From an uncultured Neomegalonema sp. (lineage in GTDB: Bacteria > Pseudomonadota > Alphaproteobacteria > Rhodobacterales > Rhodobacteraceae): a DNA stretch of 64,000 bases. Shown piece by piece: positions 36,320-45,536 of the stretch (position 1 is its first letter; each line of letters opens with the position of its first letter). Under the pieces are notes generated by a model, which worked only from the letters and a program-made list of their open reading frames with translations, was not told where the DNA came from and made no database searches. The position numbers and the translations under genes are program-made. The stretch lies in assembly GCA_937957975.1 (NCBI GenBank), contig CALFFK010000030.1, forward strand, positions 1-64,000, written 5' to 3'.

Positions 36320-37711
36320 ATGTTCCTCAGCGTTTTTGACATCTTCAAGATTGGCGTCGGGCCATCATCTTCCCACACGATGGGGCCAATGACTGCCGCA
36401 AATCTTTTCCTTGATGTATTGCGACAGCGACAGGACGAGGGGCTGTCGCGGGTGCGCTGTTCGTTGCATGGTTCGCTGGCCTTTACGGGCAAGGGGCACG
36501 GCACTGACCGCGCGGTGATGCTGGGCCTTCTGGGCTTTGCGCCCGATACGCTCGACCCCGATGCGGCGGAGGCGATGGAGGCGCGGCTGCGCGCGGTGGG
36601 ACGGATCGCCCATGATGGCTTGCCCGAATTTGCGTTCGACCCGGAGGGCGACCTGATTTTCGATTACGGCCCTGCCTTGCCCGGTCATGCAAACGGACTG
36701 ATCCTCTGGGCTTTGGATGGCCATGGCGAAAAGCTGGTGACGCGAACCTATTACTCTGTCGGGGGTGGCTTTGTCGTGGATGCGACTGAACTGGAGCAAA
36801 CCCATGAAGGAGGATTGGGCGAGATGCGCCGGGAACTGGGCGTTCCCTATCCCTTCGATAATGCCTCCGAAATGTTGCGCCTTGGGGAAGAAAGCGGTTT
36901 GAGCATCGCCCGGATGAAACGTGCGAACGAATTGGTCCTGCGCGATGAAGCCGACCTTGATGCGGGTATGGATATGATCTGGGAAACGATGAAGGGCTGC
37001 ATGGAGCGCGGATTGAAACTGGATGGCACGTTGCCCGGTGGCCTGCATATCCGCCGCCGCGCCAAGGGTATCCGCGAGGCGCTGATGCGCGAGCGGGGAA
37101 CGAATTTAGCTGACCCCTATGCGATCAACGAATGGCTGTCGCTTTATGCCATGGCGGTAAACGAGGAGAATGCCGCCGGGGGCAAGGTCGTGACAGCACC
37201 GACCAATGGAGCCGCAGGAGTGATTCCGGCGGTTTTGCGCTGGTATTTTGAGCATCATCCGGGGGCGACCATCGAAGGTGTGCGCGAATTTCTGCTGACG
37301 GCGGCGGCGGTGGGCGGCCTCATCAAGCATAACGCTTCGATCTCCGGGGCCGAGGTCGGATGTCAGGGCGAGGTCGGCTCCGCAAGCGCGATGGCGGCGG
37401 CGGGCCTGACGGCGGTACGCGGAGGCACGAACATGCAGATTGAGAACGCGGCGGAAATCGCGCTGGAGCATCATCTGGGGATGACATGCGATCCCGTGGG
37501 TGGGTTGGTTCAGGTGCCGTGCATCGAACGTAACGGGTTTGGAGCGGTCAAGGCGGTGACGGCTTCGTCGCTGGCCCTGCGCGGAGACGGGGTGCATTTC
37601 GTCTCGCTCGATGCCTGTGTCGAGACGATGCGACAGACGGGCATCGATCTCAGCGACAAGTACAAGGAAACATCAAAGGGCGGTTTGGCGGCAACGCTCC
37701 CTGCGTGTTGA
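36320..37711 (+). CDS. sdaA: L-serine ammonia-lyase (iron-sulfur type)
   Basis: Deaminates L-serine to pyruvate using a 4Fe-4S cluster. The 463-residue single-chain enzyme has the N-terminal signature [19 protein letters not shown], and cysteines in [26 protein letters not shown] and VPCIERNG, as expected for cluster binding. The start at 36320 fits the family N-terminus. It converges on the TMAO demethylase gene with 11 bases between stops. Serine is the usual entry point and product of C1-folate units through glycine, so the neighbourhood may be meaningful, but this is inference. Confidence 0.95.
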   Translation: MFLSVFDIFKIGVGPSSSHTMGPMTAANLFLDVLRQRQDEGLSRVRCSLHGSLAFTGKGHGTDRAVMLGLLGFAPDTLDPDAAEAMEARLRAVGRIAHDGLPEFAFDPEGDLIFDYGPALPGHANGLILWALDGHGEKLVTRTYYSVGGGFVVDATELEQTHEGGLGEMRRELGVPYPFDNASEMLRLGEESGLSIARMKRANELVLRDEADLDAGMDMIWETMKGCMERGLKLDGTLPGGLHIRRRAKGIREALMRERGTNLADPYAINEWLSLYAMAVNEENAAGGKVVTAPTNGAAGVIPAVLRWYFEHHPGATIEGVREFLLTAAAVGGLIKHNASISGAEVGCQGEVGSASAMAAAGLTAVRGGTNMQIENAAEIALEHHLGMTCDPVGGLVQVPCIERNGFGAVKAVTASSLALRGDGVHFVSLDACVETMRQTGIDLSDKYKETSKGGLAATLPAC

Positions 37712-37722
37712 TCTGCACTCCG

Positions 37723-40104
37723 TCATTTCTGCGGTGGGTCGCCGTAATTCCCCTTCGCCCGCTCCTTGGTTGGATCAAAATGGGCAAAGCGGACTACTTC
37801 CGCTTTCAGGCGTTTCTGGTGACCATCAAGCTGCCCGATTTCCAGCGCCGTGCCGATTTCGGAGACGGTCGTATCCACCCGCGCCAGCGCGATAACCTTG
37901 CCGAGAATTGGTGATTTCACCGCTGAAGTGACCACCCCGACCTGCGCCTTGCCGAGCCGGACGCAATCGCCATGCGATGGCACAATCCCGCCTTCCACAT
38001 CCAGTCCGACCAGTTTTTCGCGCGGGTTGGCTTTGCGCCGTTCAATCGCCGTGCGCCCAATGAAATCGTCTTCCTGTGTTTTCAGCGGCACGGTGAAGCC
38101 GATGCCCGCTTCAAAGGGATCAGTCGTATCGTCGAACTCATACCCCGCAAAGATCAATCCGGCTTCGGTGCGCAGCATGTCGAGCGCCTCCAGCCCGCAG
38201 GGGATCAGTCCGTGTTCCTGCCCCGCCTCCCAGATGGCATCAAACACTTCCACGGCATCGCGGGGATGGCAAAAGACTTCATACCCCAGCTCCCCCGTAT
38301 ACCCCGTGCGCGAGACAACAACCGCCGTCCCTTGCAAATCACCGATCCGCGCGGGCGCAAAACGGAACCATTCCAACTCGCTCATGGTTGGTTGATCCGG
38401 GTTCGTCCAGAATACCGCTTCCATGATCTTGCGCGCGTTCGGCCCCTGTACGGCGATATTGTGCAATTGGTCGGTGGAAGATCGCACCCACGCCTGAAGC
38501 CCGTGCTTCTGCGCCTGTTCACGCAGCCAAAGGCCAGAGGTGTCGTTCCCCCCGATCCAGCGGAACAGGTTCTCACCCAGCCGGAAGACCGTGCCGTCAT
38601 CAATCATGCCGCCATGGTCATAACACATGGCTGTGTAGACCACGCCGCCCGTGGCCAGCTTTTTCATGTTCCGCGTGACGCACATTTGTAGCAGCGCCTC
38701 GGCATCCGGCCCTGTCACTTCGTATTTGCGCAGGGGCGACAGGTCCATGACCACTGCCTTTTCGCGGCAGGCCCAATATTCAGCGACCGCCCCATGGGCG
38801 TTCATCTTGTTGGCCAGCCAATAGCCATTATACTCCACGAAGTCGCGGGTATGGCGCGCGAAACAATCGTGGAAGCCGGTTTTTGTCGTCTCGTTCAAGT
38901 CATCCTCCACGCTCGCGCGCCAGCCAATCGAGCGCGTGAATGTCTCGTCCGCGCCATAGACGCGCACCTGAATATCTGTCGGGTTCCAGCCATTGGTCGC
39001 ATCTATGTCCGACGGACAGGCGGTGGAGACGCAGACCAGATCATCGAGTGCCTGTAACAGCAGATAATCGCCGGGGCGCGTCCACGGGTCGTCATGGGAA
39101 ATCTGATGATGGTCATCGAGGGCTGTGTTGTAAAAGAAGTTCAGGGCGGGCCATGAACTGCGTGGCTTGAGGCCGAACGCCCCGGTCGTCGCGTTGATAT
39201 TGTCCGTGCAGTTCACATGCCCCGGATAGCCCGCATCCTCATACCCGCGCGCCGTACAGGCCGCGCCAAAGGTATCGTGCCGTCCTACCGTATCCTGAAT
39301 AACCTCGACCAGTGGTTCGTGATCGACCGACCAGTATTTTGAAAGGATGCCGGGCTGTGGATAGAGGCTGCCATTCATCGAGCGGGTCGTGGTCGGGTCG
39401 ATTTCATGCTCGATCCCTGCATCAATCTTGCGCTGGCTGAAAGCCTGAAAATCGGAAGCTTCGCGGCCCTGCACATCAAGGATCTGTATCCATTCGCCTT
39501 TTTTGACCTGATAGGCATGGGCGCGCCCCGGTCGCAGGTTCACATCCATCAGCGTATCGGCCAGCGGGTCGGGCGGGGCAAGGGTTTCGCTGCGCTCACG
39601 CGGAGTAATGCGGCGGATATAGGCGACGAGATCAGTGGGGGCGTCCTGATCGTGGGGTGACATCGGCGTGCCGGGCGCGCTGATAATCAACGTGCCGGAC
39701 GTCGTGGCCGTCACCGTTTCCATGTCTCCCGCGCGTGAGCCTTGGGCGAACAGGCGCACGGCCTGACCCTTGGCAAGATCAAGGCCGCGATCATCAAGCG
39801 CCGCCCGCATTTTTGTGGCCGATGCCCCCCCGCTTGCCAGCAACGCCTGCGCCCCTTCGGGAGAACCGGAAGAGGGCCGCCCCAACATCGTCGCATCCGA
39901 TATGCCGCTTGTATCGAAGAATACGAGTTCAGCGGGTTGCAGTCCTTCACGATCCTGCACCGTGATTTCGTCGCCCGCTTCTATCTGAACCATCAGCGAA
40001 CCAAGCGCGGCGATAGGATGGCGCTCCATATCATCAGGCAGGATTGGCAGGCCGGGGATGATGACCCCGCCATGTTCCAGCGGCCTTTCAAAACCGTCCA
40101 TCAC
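37723..40104 (-). CDS. tdm: Trimethylamine N-oxide demethylase (DUF1989-GcvT fusion)
   Basis: A 793-residue protein matching Tdm, which converts TMAO to dimethylamine and formaldehyde. The N-terminal half (to about 420) contains the DUF1989 catalytic domain. Its metal-site cysteines C283, C299 and C363 have spacing 16 and 64, the same as I recall for the Methylocella enzyme, with D218 at the equivalent offset. The C-terminal half (about 425-790) is a GcvT-like folate-binding domain, thought to capture formaldehyde as methylene-tetrahydrofolate. The first 4 bases overlap the permease gene, so it is the last gene of the importer operon. A simple aminomethyltransferase annotation would miss the N-terminal enzyme. 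Confidence 0.92.
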   Translation of the reverse strand: MMDGFERPLEHGGVIIPGLPILPDDMERHPIAALGSLMVQIEAGDEITVQDREGLQPAELVFFDTSGISDATMLGRPSSGSPEGAQALLASGGASATKMRAALDDRGLDLAKGQAVRLFAQGSRAGDMETVTATTSGTLIISAPGTPMSPHDQDAPTDLVAYIRRITPRERSETLAPPDPLADTLMDVNLRPGRAHAYQVKKGEWIQILDVQGREASDFQAFSQRKIDAGIEHEIDPTTTRSMNGSLYPQPGILSKYWSVDHEPLVEVIQDTVGRHDTFGAACTARGYEDAGYPGHVNCTDNINATTGAFGLKPRSSWPALNFFYNTALDDHHQISHDDPWTRPGDYLLLQALDDLVCVSTACPSDIDATNGWNPTDIQVRVYGADETFTRSIGWRASVEDDLNETTKTGFHDCFARHTRDFVEYNGYWLANKMNAHGAVAEYWACREKAVVMDLSPLRKYEVTGPDAEALLQMCVTRNMKKLATGGVVYTAMCYDHGGMIDDGTVFRLGENLFRWIGGNDTSGLWLREQAQKHGLQAWVRSSTDQLHNIAVQGPNARKIMEAVFWTNPDQPTMSELEWFRFAPARIGDLQGTAVVVSRTGYTGELGYEVFCHPRDAVEVFDAIWEAGQEHGLIPCGLEALDMLRTEAGLIFAGYEFDDTTDPFEAGIGFTVPLKTQEDDFIGRTAIERRKANPREKLVGLDVEGGIVPSHGDCVRLGKAQVGVVTSAVKSPILGKVIALARVDTTVSEIGTALEIGQLDGHQKRLKAEVVRFAHFDPTKERAKGNYGDPPQK

Positions 40105-42125
40105 GCGACTCCCAGTTGCCGTTTACGCTCTGCCGCCCATGATCCGATCAGGCGGTCAGCGATAATCCCCAGCGCGGCGATAAAGAACCCGGCGAGGATG
40201 CCGCGTCCGAAGTTCTGCGTTGAGATGGATCGCACAACTTCCTGCCCCAGATCAGTCGAGCCGATCAGCGCCGTGATCGCCGTCATGGCCAGCGCCATCA
40301 TAATCGTCTGGTTCAGCCCCAGCATGATCTCCGGCAGGGCCACGGGCAATTCAACCTTGAACAGCCGCTGCATCCGTGTCGCGCCATTGGCGATAGCGGC
40401 TTCGATGGTCACGGGCGGGATGCGTTTGAGGCCCAGATACGTGTAGCGGATCGCGGGCACGGTCGCATAAGGCAGGATCGCGAAGATGTTCGCAAAATCC
40501 CCGATGCGGAACAGCATGATGGCCGGGATCAAATAGATGAAACTTGGGAAAGTCTGGAGCGTATCGCAGATTGGCATAATGATATTGGCCACCCGTTCCG
40601 AACGCGCCGCCCATATTCCCAAAGGAACGCCGATCATCACGCAAAGCGCGGCGGCGATGAGAACCAGATAGGTTGTTTTCATCGTCTCGACCCAGAAGCC
40701 GGTCACGATAAAGCTGAACATCAGCGCCAGACAGAGCAACAGCACCGATAACCCGCCCAGACGCCATGCCGCCAGCCCGATAACTCCCACGAAAACAGGC
40801 CATGGCAGCCAGAGGAAGAAATCGCGCACGGGTAGCAAGATCCAGATCGTCACCCAGTCGCGGATTGGATTGATATAATCGAAGGCCACGACGTTGAAAT
40901 CCCGGATCGCCTGATCCGCGTGGCGGGCCAACAGTTTGGCATCGAACAGCACCGTCTTGGCATCGCCCGTTCCCCAGACGAATTTCGAGGGTGGAATCTT
41001 GACCCATCTCCAGTATTCGGCGGCGATATAGCTGACCACGAGAATACCGAGGAACAGCAGCATATGCTTATGACGCTGCGTCCAGGTCTTGGTGGCGGCG
41101 AAATGGTCGGTTTCCTTATAGGCATAGGCTTGCGTCAGCCGGTCGAGAACGATGGCGATAAGCGAAATCGCGATGCCCTGCTCGATGGCCACGCCAAGGC
41201 GAAGCTGTTGCAGCGAGTACAGCAGCTTATGCCCAAGGCCCGTGGCCCCGGCGATGGAGGCGATGACCACCATGGCAAGCGTTTGCATCACCACCTGATT
41301 GAGGCCCAGCATCAGGGTGCGCTTTGAGGAGGGCAGGGCGACTTTCCACAGCAATTGCCGCTTGGTACATCCCGACATCTGCCCCGCTTCCAGCACATCG
41401 GACGATACAGTCTGAAGACCGAGAATTGTACAGCGTGCCATGGGGGGCATGGCGAAAATCACCGTGGCAATCAGTGCTGTCACCGGCCCAAAGGCGAACA
41501 AGGCGGCGACAGGGGCCAGATAAGCCATATGTGGCGTCGCCTGCATCAGATCGAACATGGGCGAGATAATGCGCGAGGCGGTTTGGGACCGTGTAACCCA
41601 TATGCCCAGCACCACGCCCAGCAATGCGGCCATGGGGACGGCGACGATGACAATCGTCATCGTCTTCATCGAGTCTTTCCACAGGTTGAAGGTCGCGAGA
41701 TAGATCATGGTCAGAACGCAGAGCAGCGCCAGTCGCCGCCCCCCGACCCAATGGGCAAAGATCGTCACCCCTGCGGCCACCGCCACCCATGGCAAGGGAC
41801 CAAGACCGATGCCCTTGAAACCGCGATAAAGCAGGTATTCTGCCCATTTTACGGGTGCTTTCAGGGCCGCGCCGATGCCGCGTGTGATTTCCTTGAACTC
41901 GACACCAAAGATCGTGGCTTCACTTTTCAGCCACTCGATAAATTCTGTGATCCACGCCGCCATCGGAACGGTCCAGGCTTCTGGCCAGCGGGTCGCCCCA
42001 TCCCAGACGAGCGACAGAAGAACGCCAAAGATGATGATGGCGGCGAATTGCGCCCAGAGCGGTATTGCTGCGAGCGAAAAGCCACGGTTTGTTTCTGTAG
42101 CGGTCGGAGCGGTCGCTTCGGTCAT
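40101..42125 (-). CDS. tmoW: TMAO/betaine-type ABC transporter permease, fused double domain
   Basis: A 674-residue inner membrane protein containing two copies of the OpuAB/ProW permease domain in tandem. Each has the EAA-like loop (for example LEAGQMSGCTKRQLLWKVALPSS in the first and VTIEAAIANGATRMQRLFKVELP in the second). Most ProW proteins have one such domain; a fused pair is known for TMAO transporters. It is coupled by 4-base overlaps both to the ATPase gene before it and to tdm after it, which makes TMAO the most likely substrate, although choline or glycine betaine cannot be excluded. Confidence 0.8.
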   Translation of the reverse strand: MTEATAPTATETNRGFSLAAIPLWAQFAAIIIFGVLLSLVWDGATRWPEAWTVPMAAWITEFIEWLKSEATIFGVEFKEITRGIGAALKAPVKWAEYLLYRGFKGIGLGPLPWVAVAAGVTIFAHWVGGRRLALLCVLTMIYLATFNLWKDSMKTMTIVIVAVPMAALLGVVLGIWVTRSQTASRIISPMFDLMQATPHMAYLAPVAALFAFGPVTALIATVIFAMPPMARCTILGLQTVSSDVLEAGQMSGCTKRQLLWKVALPSSKRTLMLGLNQVVMQTLAMVVIASIAGATGLGHKLLYSLQQLRLGVAIEQGIAISLIAIVLDRLTQAYAYKETDHFAATKTWTQRHKHMLLFLGILVVSYIAAEYWRWVKIPPSKFVWGTGDAKTVLFDAKLLARHADQAIRDFNVVAFDYINPIRDWVTIWILLPVRDFFLWLPWPVFVGVIGLAAWRLGGLSVLLLCLALMFSFIVTGFWVETMKTTYLVLIAAALCVMIGVPLGIWAARSERVANIIMPICDTLQTFPSFIYLIPAIMLFRIGDFANIFAILPYATVPAIRYTYLGLKRIPPVTIEAAIANGATRMQRLFKVELPVALPEIMLGLNQTIMMALAMTAITALIGSTDLGQEVVRSISTQNFGRGILAGFFIAALGIIADRLIGSWAAERKRQLGVA

Positions 42126-43147
42126 GCTGCCCTCGTGCCAAATATCGAGGTGGCGATTGTCTGCCGGTCGATTGAGCCAACGATGGTGTTATTACCCTCA
42201 TCCATCACGGCGACAGGATGTTCGGAAGTCAGTACCTGTTCGGCCACTGACCCGATCTTGGCGCTCATCGGTACCGTACCGCTCGCATTACCAGCCACGG
42301 GCTGCATGATCGCGCCGACCGAGACAATGCGCTCGCGTGGGGCGTTTTTGGCGAATTCGGCCACATAATCGTCAGCGGGGTTGAGAACCAGTTCTTCGGG
42401 GGTGGCAAGTTGCACCATCCGGCCATCCTTCATAATCCCGATGCGGTCAGCGAGTTTGGTCGCCTCCTCAAAATCATGGGTGATGAACACGATGGTCTTG
42501 TGCAGCAGGGATTGCAGGCGGATAAATTCATCCTGCATCTCTGCACGGATCAGGGGATCAAGCGCGCTGAATGGTTCATCCAGAAACCAGATATCCGGTT
42601 CGATGGCGAGACTGCGGGCGATGCCAACGCGTTGCTGCTGGCCCCCTGACAATTCACGCGGGAAATAGGATTCACGGCCTGAAAGGCCGACCAGTTCGAT
42701 CATGGCCTTGGCGCGTTCGATGCGCTCTGGTCTGGCAATGCCCTGTACTTCCAGCGGGAAGGCGACGTTTTCAAGCACGTCGCGGTGTGGCAGCAGACCG
42801 AAATTCTGGAAAACCATGCCCATCTTGTGGCGGCGCATGTCGATCAGGTCGCGTTCGGAGAGTTTGAGGAGGTCACGGCCCTCATACTCCATTTCACCAC
42901 TCGTGGGGTCGTTGAGGCGGGTGATACAGCGGATCAGTGTCGATTTGCCGGAACCGGATAGTCCCATGATAATAAGGATTTCGCCTTGGTGGACGTCAAA
43001 ACTGACATCCTGCACCGCGCCGATATAGCCTTCATCCGCCAGCGCTTCTGCTGTTGGTGCGCCATTATGGCGGTGTAAAAACCCTTTCGGATCGGCTCCA
43101 AAGACTTTCCAGAGATTGCGGCATTTGATCTGGACGTCGGTGGGCAT
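42122..43147 (-). CDS. tmoV: TMAO/betaine-type ABC transporter ATP-binding protein
   Basis: A 341-residue ProV-like ATPase. Walker A is GLSGSGKST, the signature is LSGGQQQRVGIARSLA and Walker B is IWFLDEPFSALD. A C-terminal regulatory extension of about 80 residues, CBS-like, follows (AVMDEGNNTIVGSIDRQ). I start it at 43147, where GAAGG lies 5 bases upstream; an ATG at 43177 lies inside a palindromic repeat and is unlikely. It overlaps the permease gene by 4 bases. Confidence 0.82.
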   Translation of the reverse strand: MPTDVQIKCRNLWKVFGADPKGFLHRHNGAPTAEALADEGYIGAVQDVSFDVHQGEILIIMGLSGSGKSTLIRCITRLNDPTSGEMEYEGRDLLKLSERDLIDMRRHKMGMVFQNFGLLPHRDVLENVAFPLEVQGIARPERIERAKAMIELVGLSGRESYFPRELSGGQQQRVGIARSLAIEPDIWFLDEPFSALDPLIRAEMQDEFIRLQSLLHKTIVFITHDFEEATKLADRIGIMKDGRMVQLATPEELVLNPADDYVAEFAKNAPRERIVSVGAIMQPVAGNASGTVPMSAKIGSVAEQVLTSEHPVAVMDEGNNTIVGSIDRQTIATSIFGTRAA

Positions 43148-43173
43148 GGCGGCCTTCTTTTTTGTTTGGGTTG

Positions 43174-43235
43174 TCATTCCCGCAAAAACGGAAACCTCCC
43201 TGAGCGAAGTGAGGGTCCCGTTTTTGCGGGAATGA
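43174..43235. repeat. Long palindrome between tmoX- and tmoV-type genes
   Basis: 18-bp perfect arms TCATTCCCGCAAAAACGG (43174-43191) and its complement (43218-43235) flank a 26-base centre that itself can fold (CCTC with GAGG). Palindromes with a TCATTCCCGC core are common dispersed repeats in alphaproteobacteria. It sits within the importer operon, between the binding-protein and ATPase genes, where such elements commonly reduce expression of the downstream genes relative to the binding protein. Confidence 0.85.
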
Positions 43236-43247
43236 GAAAGGTTGGTT

Positions 43248-43269
43248 GCCCCGGCGCTTTGGCCGGGGC
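43248..43269. terminator. GC hairpin just after the binding-protein gene
   Basis: A perfect 8-bp stem GCCCCGGC (43248-43255) / GCCGGGGC (43262-43269) with a 6-base loop, 13 bases past the stop of the binding-protein gene on the minus strand. Together with the neighbouring palindrome it probably stabilises or partly terminates the mRNA, which would raise the amount of binding protein. Confidence 0.6.
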
Positions 43270-43282
43270 AGGAAGTGCCGGA

Positions 43283-44224
43283 TTACTCCATCCAGCTTTT
43301 CACGATGTCGCCGTTATCTTCGATCCACTTTTCAGCGGCTTCTTCCGGCTCCATGCCGTCCACATCGACCATCAGGGCCGCTGCGGCGATTTGGGCGTTA
43401 TTGAAATCGACCTTCTGGAGCGCGGCCCATGCGCCGGGCCATTCTTCTGGCAGACGGGGCGAAGCCGCCTTCTTCAGCCAACCGCTGTGTGGTGCGCCAC
43501 AATCGCCGGTGGCGTTGGGGTTTGGACCCCATTCCTTGACCTCGTTGCAGGCGTCGCTTGGTGCCGGGAAGTCCACAAACTGGCCTTCAAACTTCGATTC
43601 GATGAAGTTGGGCGTCCAGTTGAAGAGGACAATAGGCTCCTTGCGGTCATAGGCGGATTGCAGTTCGGCCCAGAGGGTCGCGGCCTGTCCGACGTTGATC
43701 GCTTCAAAATCCATTTCCAGCGCACCGACACGATCCGCGTAGTTCTTGCCCCAGTCGGCAGGTGGGCCAACGAAGCGGCCTTTTGGTTTGGTCTCTGCTG
43801 TGGCGAACTGTTCTGCACAGCGATTAAGACCTTCCCATGAGCCAGCGCCGGGGCAGGTTTCGAGCACATAATTCGGAATCCACCATTCCTCACGGGTCAG
43901 CGCAGAATGTGTACCAGCGTCGAGCATACCGTTTTCGGCGGCTTTCTCGAAGGCAGATTTCATCGAGCCTTCCCAGGCCTCGACCTGAAAGTCCATGTCG
44001 TTATCGGCCATCGCCTGAAACTGGAGCTGGCTATCGGAAGGGGCGTATTCGACAGTGTAACCCATTTTTTCAAGGGTTTTGCCAACCACGTAGGACAGCA
44101 CGAGCTGGCTGGTCCAGTTATTCTGAACGATGATAATAGGCTCGTCGGATTCGACCTCGGCGGCGGCCATTCCCGGTGCAAGCATCAGCGCGGCAAGTGC
44201 TACGCCCTTGAGCAGGTTCTTCAT
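43283..44224 (-). CDS. tmoX: TMAO/betaine-type substrate-binding protein
   Basis: A 313-residue periplasmic binding protein of the OpuAC class. A clear signal peptide (KNLLKGVALAALMLAPGMAAA) is followed by the mature domain, rich in Trp and acidic residues that form aromatic boxes for quaternary amines (for example EAWEGS, REEWWIP, LFNWTPNF). GGGAG is placed 8 bases before the ATG at 44224. By family it could bind TMAO, glycine betaine or choline; linkage to tdm favours TMAO. A 163-base gap upstream may hold its own promoter; a GTTGCAAC palindrome lies about 10 bases before the start. Confidence 0.82.
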   Translation of the reverse strand: MKNLLKGVALAALMLAPGMAAAEVESDEPIIIVQNNWTSQLVLSYVVGKTLEKMGYTVEYAPSDSQLQFQAMADNDMDFQVEAWEGSMKSAFEKAAENGMLDAGTHSALTREEWWIPNYVLETCPGAGSWEGLNRCAEQFATAETKPKGRFVGPPADWGKNYADRVGALEMDFEAINVGQAATLWAELQSAYDRKEPIVLFNWTPNFIESKFEGQFVDFPAPSDACNEVKEWGPNPNATGDCGAPHSGWLKKAASPRLPEEWPGAWAALQKVDFNNAQIAAAALMVDVDGMEPEEAAEKWIEDNGDIVKSWME

Positions 44225-44387
44225 TATACTTCTCCCTTGTTGCAACAGTTAGTTGTCATGTTGGTTCTTGCTTATCCGGCGCTCTTGTCGGCTCCTTCGA
44301 AACTGTCATCCCACGCCCTTCATCAGTGCGCGGGCATAAGTCTGCCTCTGTTTCCTTGCTGCTGGCAAGGTATTCTGCGGATCACGT

Positions 44388-44981
44388 TTATGCGCCCCGC
44401 ACGGCGGGGTCGGCGGTGGCCCCGGACCAGTCCGGCTCAAATCCAAGGATCGTGCAGTCCTGGGTAAGCGCGGGGTTAAACAGGTGATTGTGCCAGAACG
44501 TCGCCTGAAACAGCGGATTATGCGCCGCCAGCGTCCAGACGCGGCAGGGCAGGGTATATTTCTGGCGATAGGCGTCGAAGGCCAGCGTACAGAATTCTGC
44601 CTTGCGGATGTCTTGCGCGCCCGGTGATCCCGGTGGAAAGGTCGAGGTCAGGGTATCTGAGAAGGTTTCGCCCTTCTGATAATACGTCTCCGAAAAGAAC
44701 CGCAGGGCATTATCGCGGCGCTGGGCCGGATCATTCGTCTTGCGGATCATGTGCTGCATTTCGGTTATAACCGAATGGCCCGGAGCCTTGCTCATCACGG
44801 TGATGATATGGCCGAGTGGTTCTTCGTGGCCCGCCAGCGTCACGGCAGGCATAATTCCATCGCCGGGACGTCCCATCTCGTCGCGCATAATCATCTGCCG
44901 AATGCGACATTGCCACCGCAGAAAGGCGGTGCGAATTGCGGTTTCCTCTGGTGCGAGGGGAAGGGAAGAAGCGGGAATCAT
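44388..44981 (-). CDS. Unrecognised protein in the TMAO cluster (197 residues)
   Basis: I do not recognise this family. The product is soluble-looking with no signal peptide or membrane helix. It starts MIPASSLPLAPEETAIRT and contains LRWQCRIRQMIMRDEMGRPGDG, four conserved-looking Cys, a YYQKGETFSD segment and a His/Trp/Asn-rich stretch FQATFWHNHLFNPAL that could form a metal or ligand site. The start at 44981 has GAGG about 8 bases upstream; a GTG at 45026 gives 15 more residues without a ribosome site. Its place between the glutamate-synthase-like genes and the importer suggests a role in methylated amine breakdown. Confidence 0.7.
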   Translation of the reverse strand: MIPASSLPLAPEETAIRTAFLRWQCRIRQMIMRDEMGRPGDGIMPAVTLAGHEEPLGHIITVMSKAPGHSVITEMQHMIRKTNDPAQRRDNALRFFSETYYQKGETFSDTLTSTFPPGSPGAQDIRKAEFCTLAFDAYRQKYTLPCRVWTLAAHNPLFQATFWHNHLFNPALTQDCTILGFEPDWSGATADPAVRGA

Positions 44982-45042
44982 GGTACGCACCTCGCCCTCA
45001 GCGAAGATCGGGGTGTCGTGAGCCACAGGCCGTTATGTTCAG

Positions 45043-45079
45043 CACGCGGTTGCGTGAAACCCCCGGCCTTTGCCGGGGG
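45043..45079. repeat. Two hairpins between the unknown genes
   Basis: CACGC (45043-45047) / GCGTG (45052-45056), then CCCCCGGC (45060-45067) / GCCGGGGG (45072-45079). They fill the gap between the two unrecognised genes and resemble the other intercistronic hairpins of this cluster. Confidence 0.65.
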
Positions 45080-45099
45080 CATGGGAACGGGGCTGCGCA

Positions 45100-45513
45100 T
45101 CAATATTTCCGATACGCCTCGCGCAATTGCACGAGGGGATGGCGTTCGGACATCTGGAACTTGATGAGCAATTCGCGCGCAATCATGTCCCGGTCCTGCT
45201 GGTTGTCGGGCAGGTCGATGGTGTCAGGCACCCGCACCCAACCGTTGATGTTGCGGTCAAACACGGCGGGCTTGCCCTCTTCATAGCCCATGTGGACATC
45301 CTCAAGCCAGTTGAGGTCATCCCAGCCCATTTCCTCGATATATTTGGTGAGGAAGGGCGTTATGCGATTGTAATCAGGAACCAGATTCACATCGTAGCGA
45401 TAGCCGATGTGCTGTCCGATTTCCTTTTCGCGCTCGGAGGCAAGCCCCGCCGCATCCTTGACGAACTGATCGACGTCGAGGATTTCCGACCCGCGATATT
45501 GTGTTCCGGCCAT
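45100..45513 (-). CDS. Unrecognised protein in the TMAO cluster (137 residues)
   Basis: A 137-residue acidic, soluble-looking protein of no family I can name. The N-terminus reads MAGTQYRGSEILDVDQF; a central part (IGYRYDVNLVPDYNRITPFLTKYIEEMGWDD) and the tail MSERHPLVQLREAYRKY are probably helical. AGGAG stands 7 bases before the ATG, so translation is well supported. It lies between the glxD-type gene and the other unknown protein, in the same direction, with hairpin elements on both sides. It may be a small subunit or assembly factor for the amine-handling enzymes; that is a guess from position. Confidence 0.75.
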   Translation of the reverse strand: MAGTQYRGSEILDVDQFVKDAAGLASEREKEIGQHIGYRYDVNLVPDYNRITPFLTKYIEEMGWDDLNWLEDVHMGYEEGKPAVFDRNINGWVRVPDTIDLPDNQQDRDMIARELLIKFQMSERHPLVQLREAYRKY

Positions 45514-45536
45514 TTTTCTTCTCCTTTTCGCCGCAT

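Noticed and set aside
37723-38850. Reading the demethylase as a plain glycine cleavage T protein or DMSP demethylase
   Set aside because: Those proteins are about 370 residues and lack the DUF1989 half with its three spaced cysteines.
41355-42368. Plus-strand frame of 337 codons over the permease gene
   Set aside because: The product is rich in His, Gly and Arg and lacks hydrophobic or domain structure; the minus strand is a complete transporter gene.
43148-43177. ATG at 43177 as start of the transporter ATPase
   Set aside because: It lies within the arm of a palindromic repeat; the ATG at 43147 has its own ribosome site and starts the conserved sequence.
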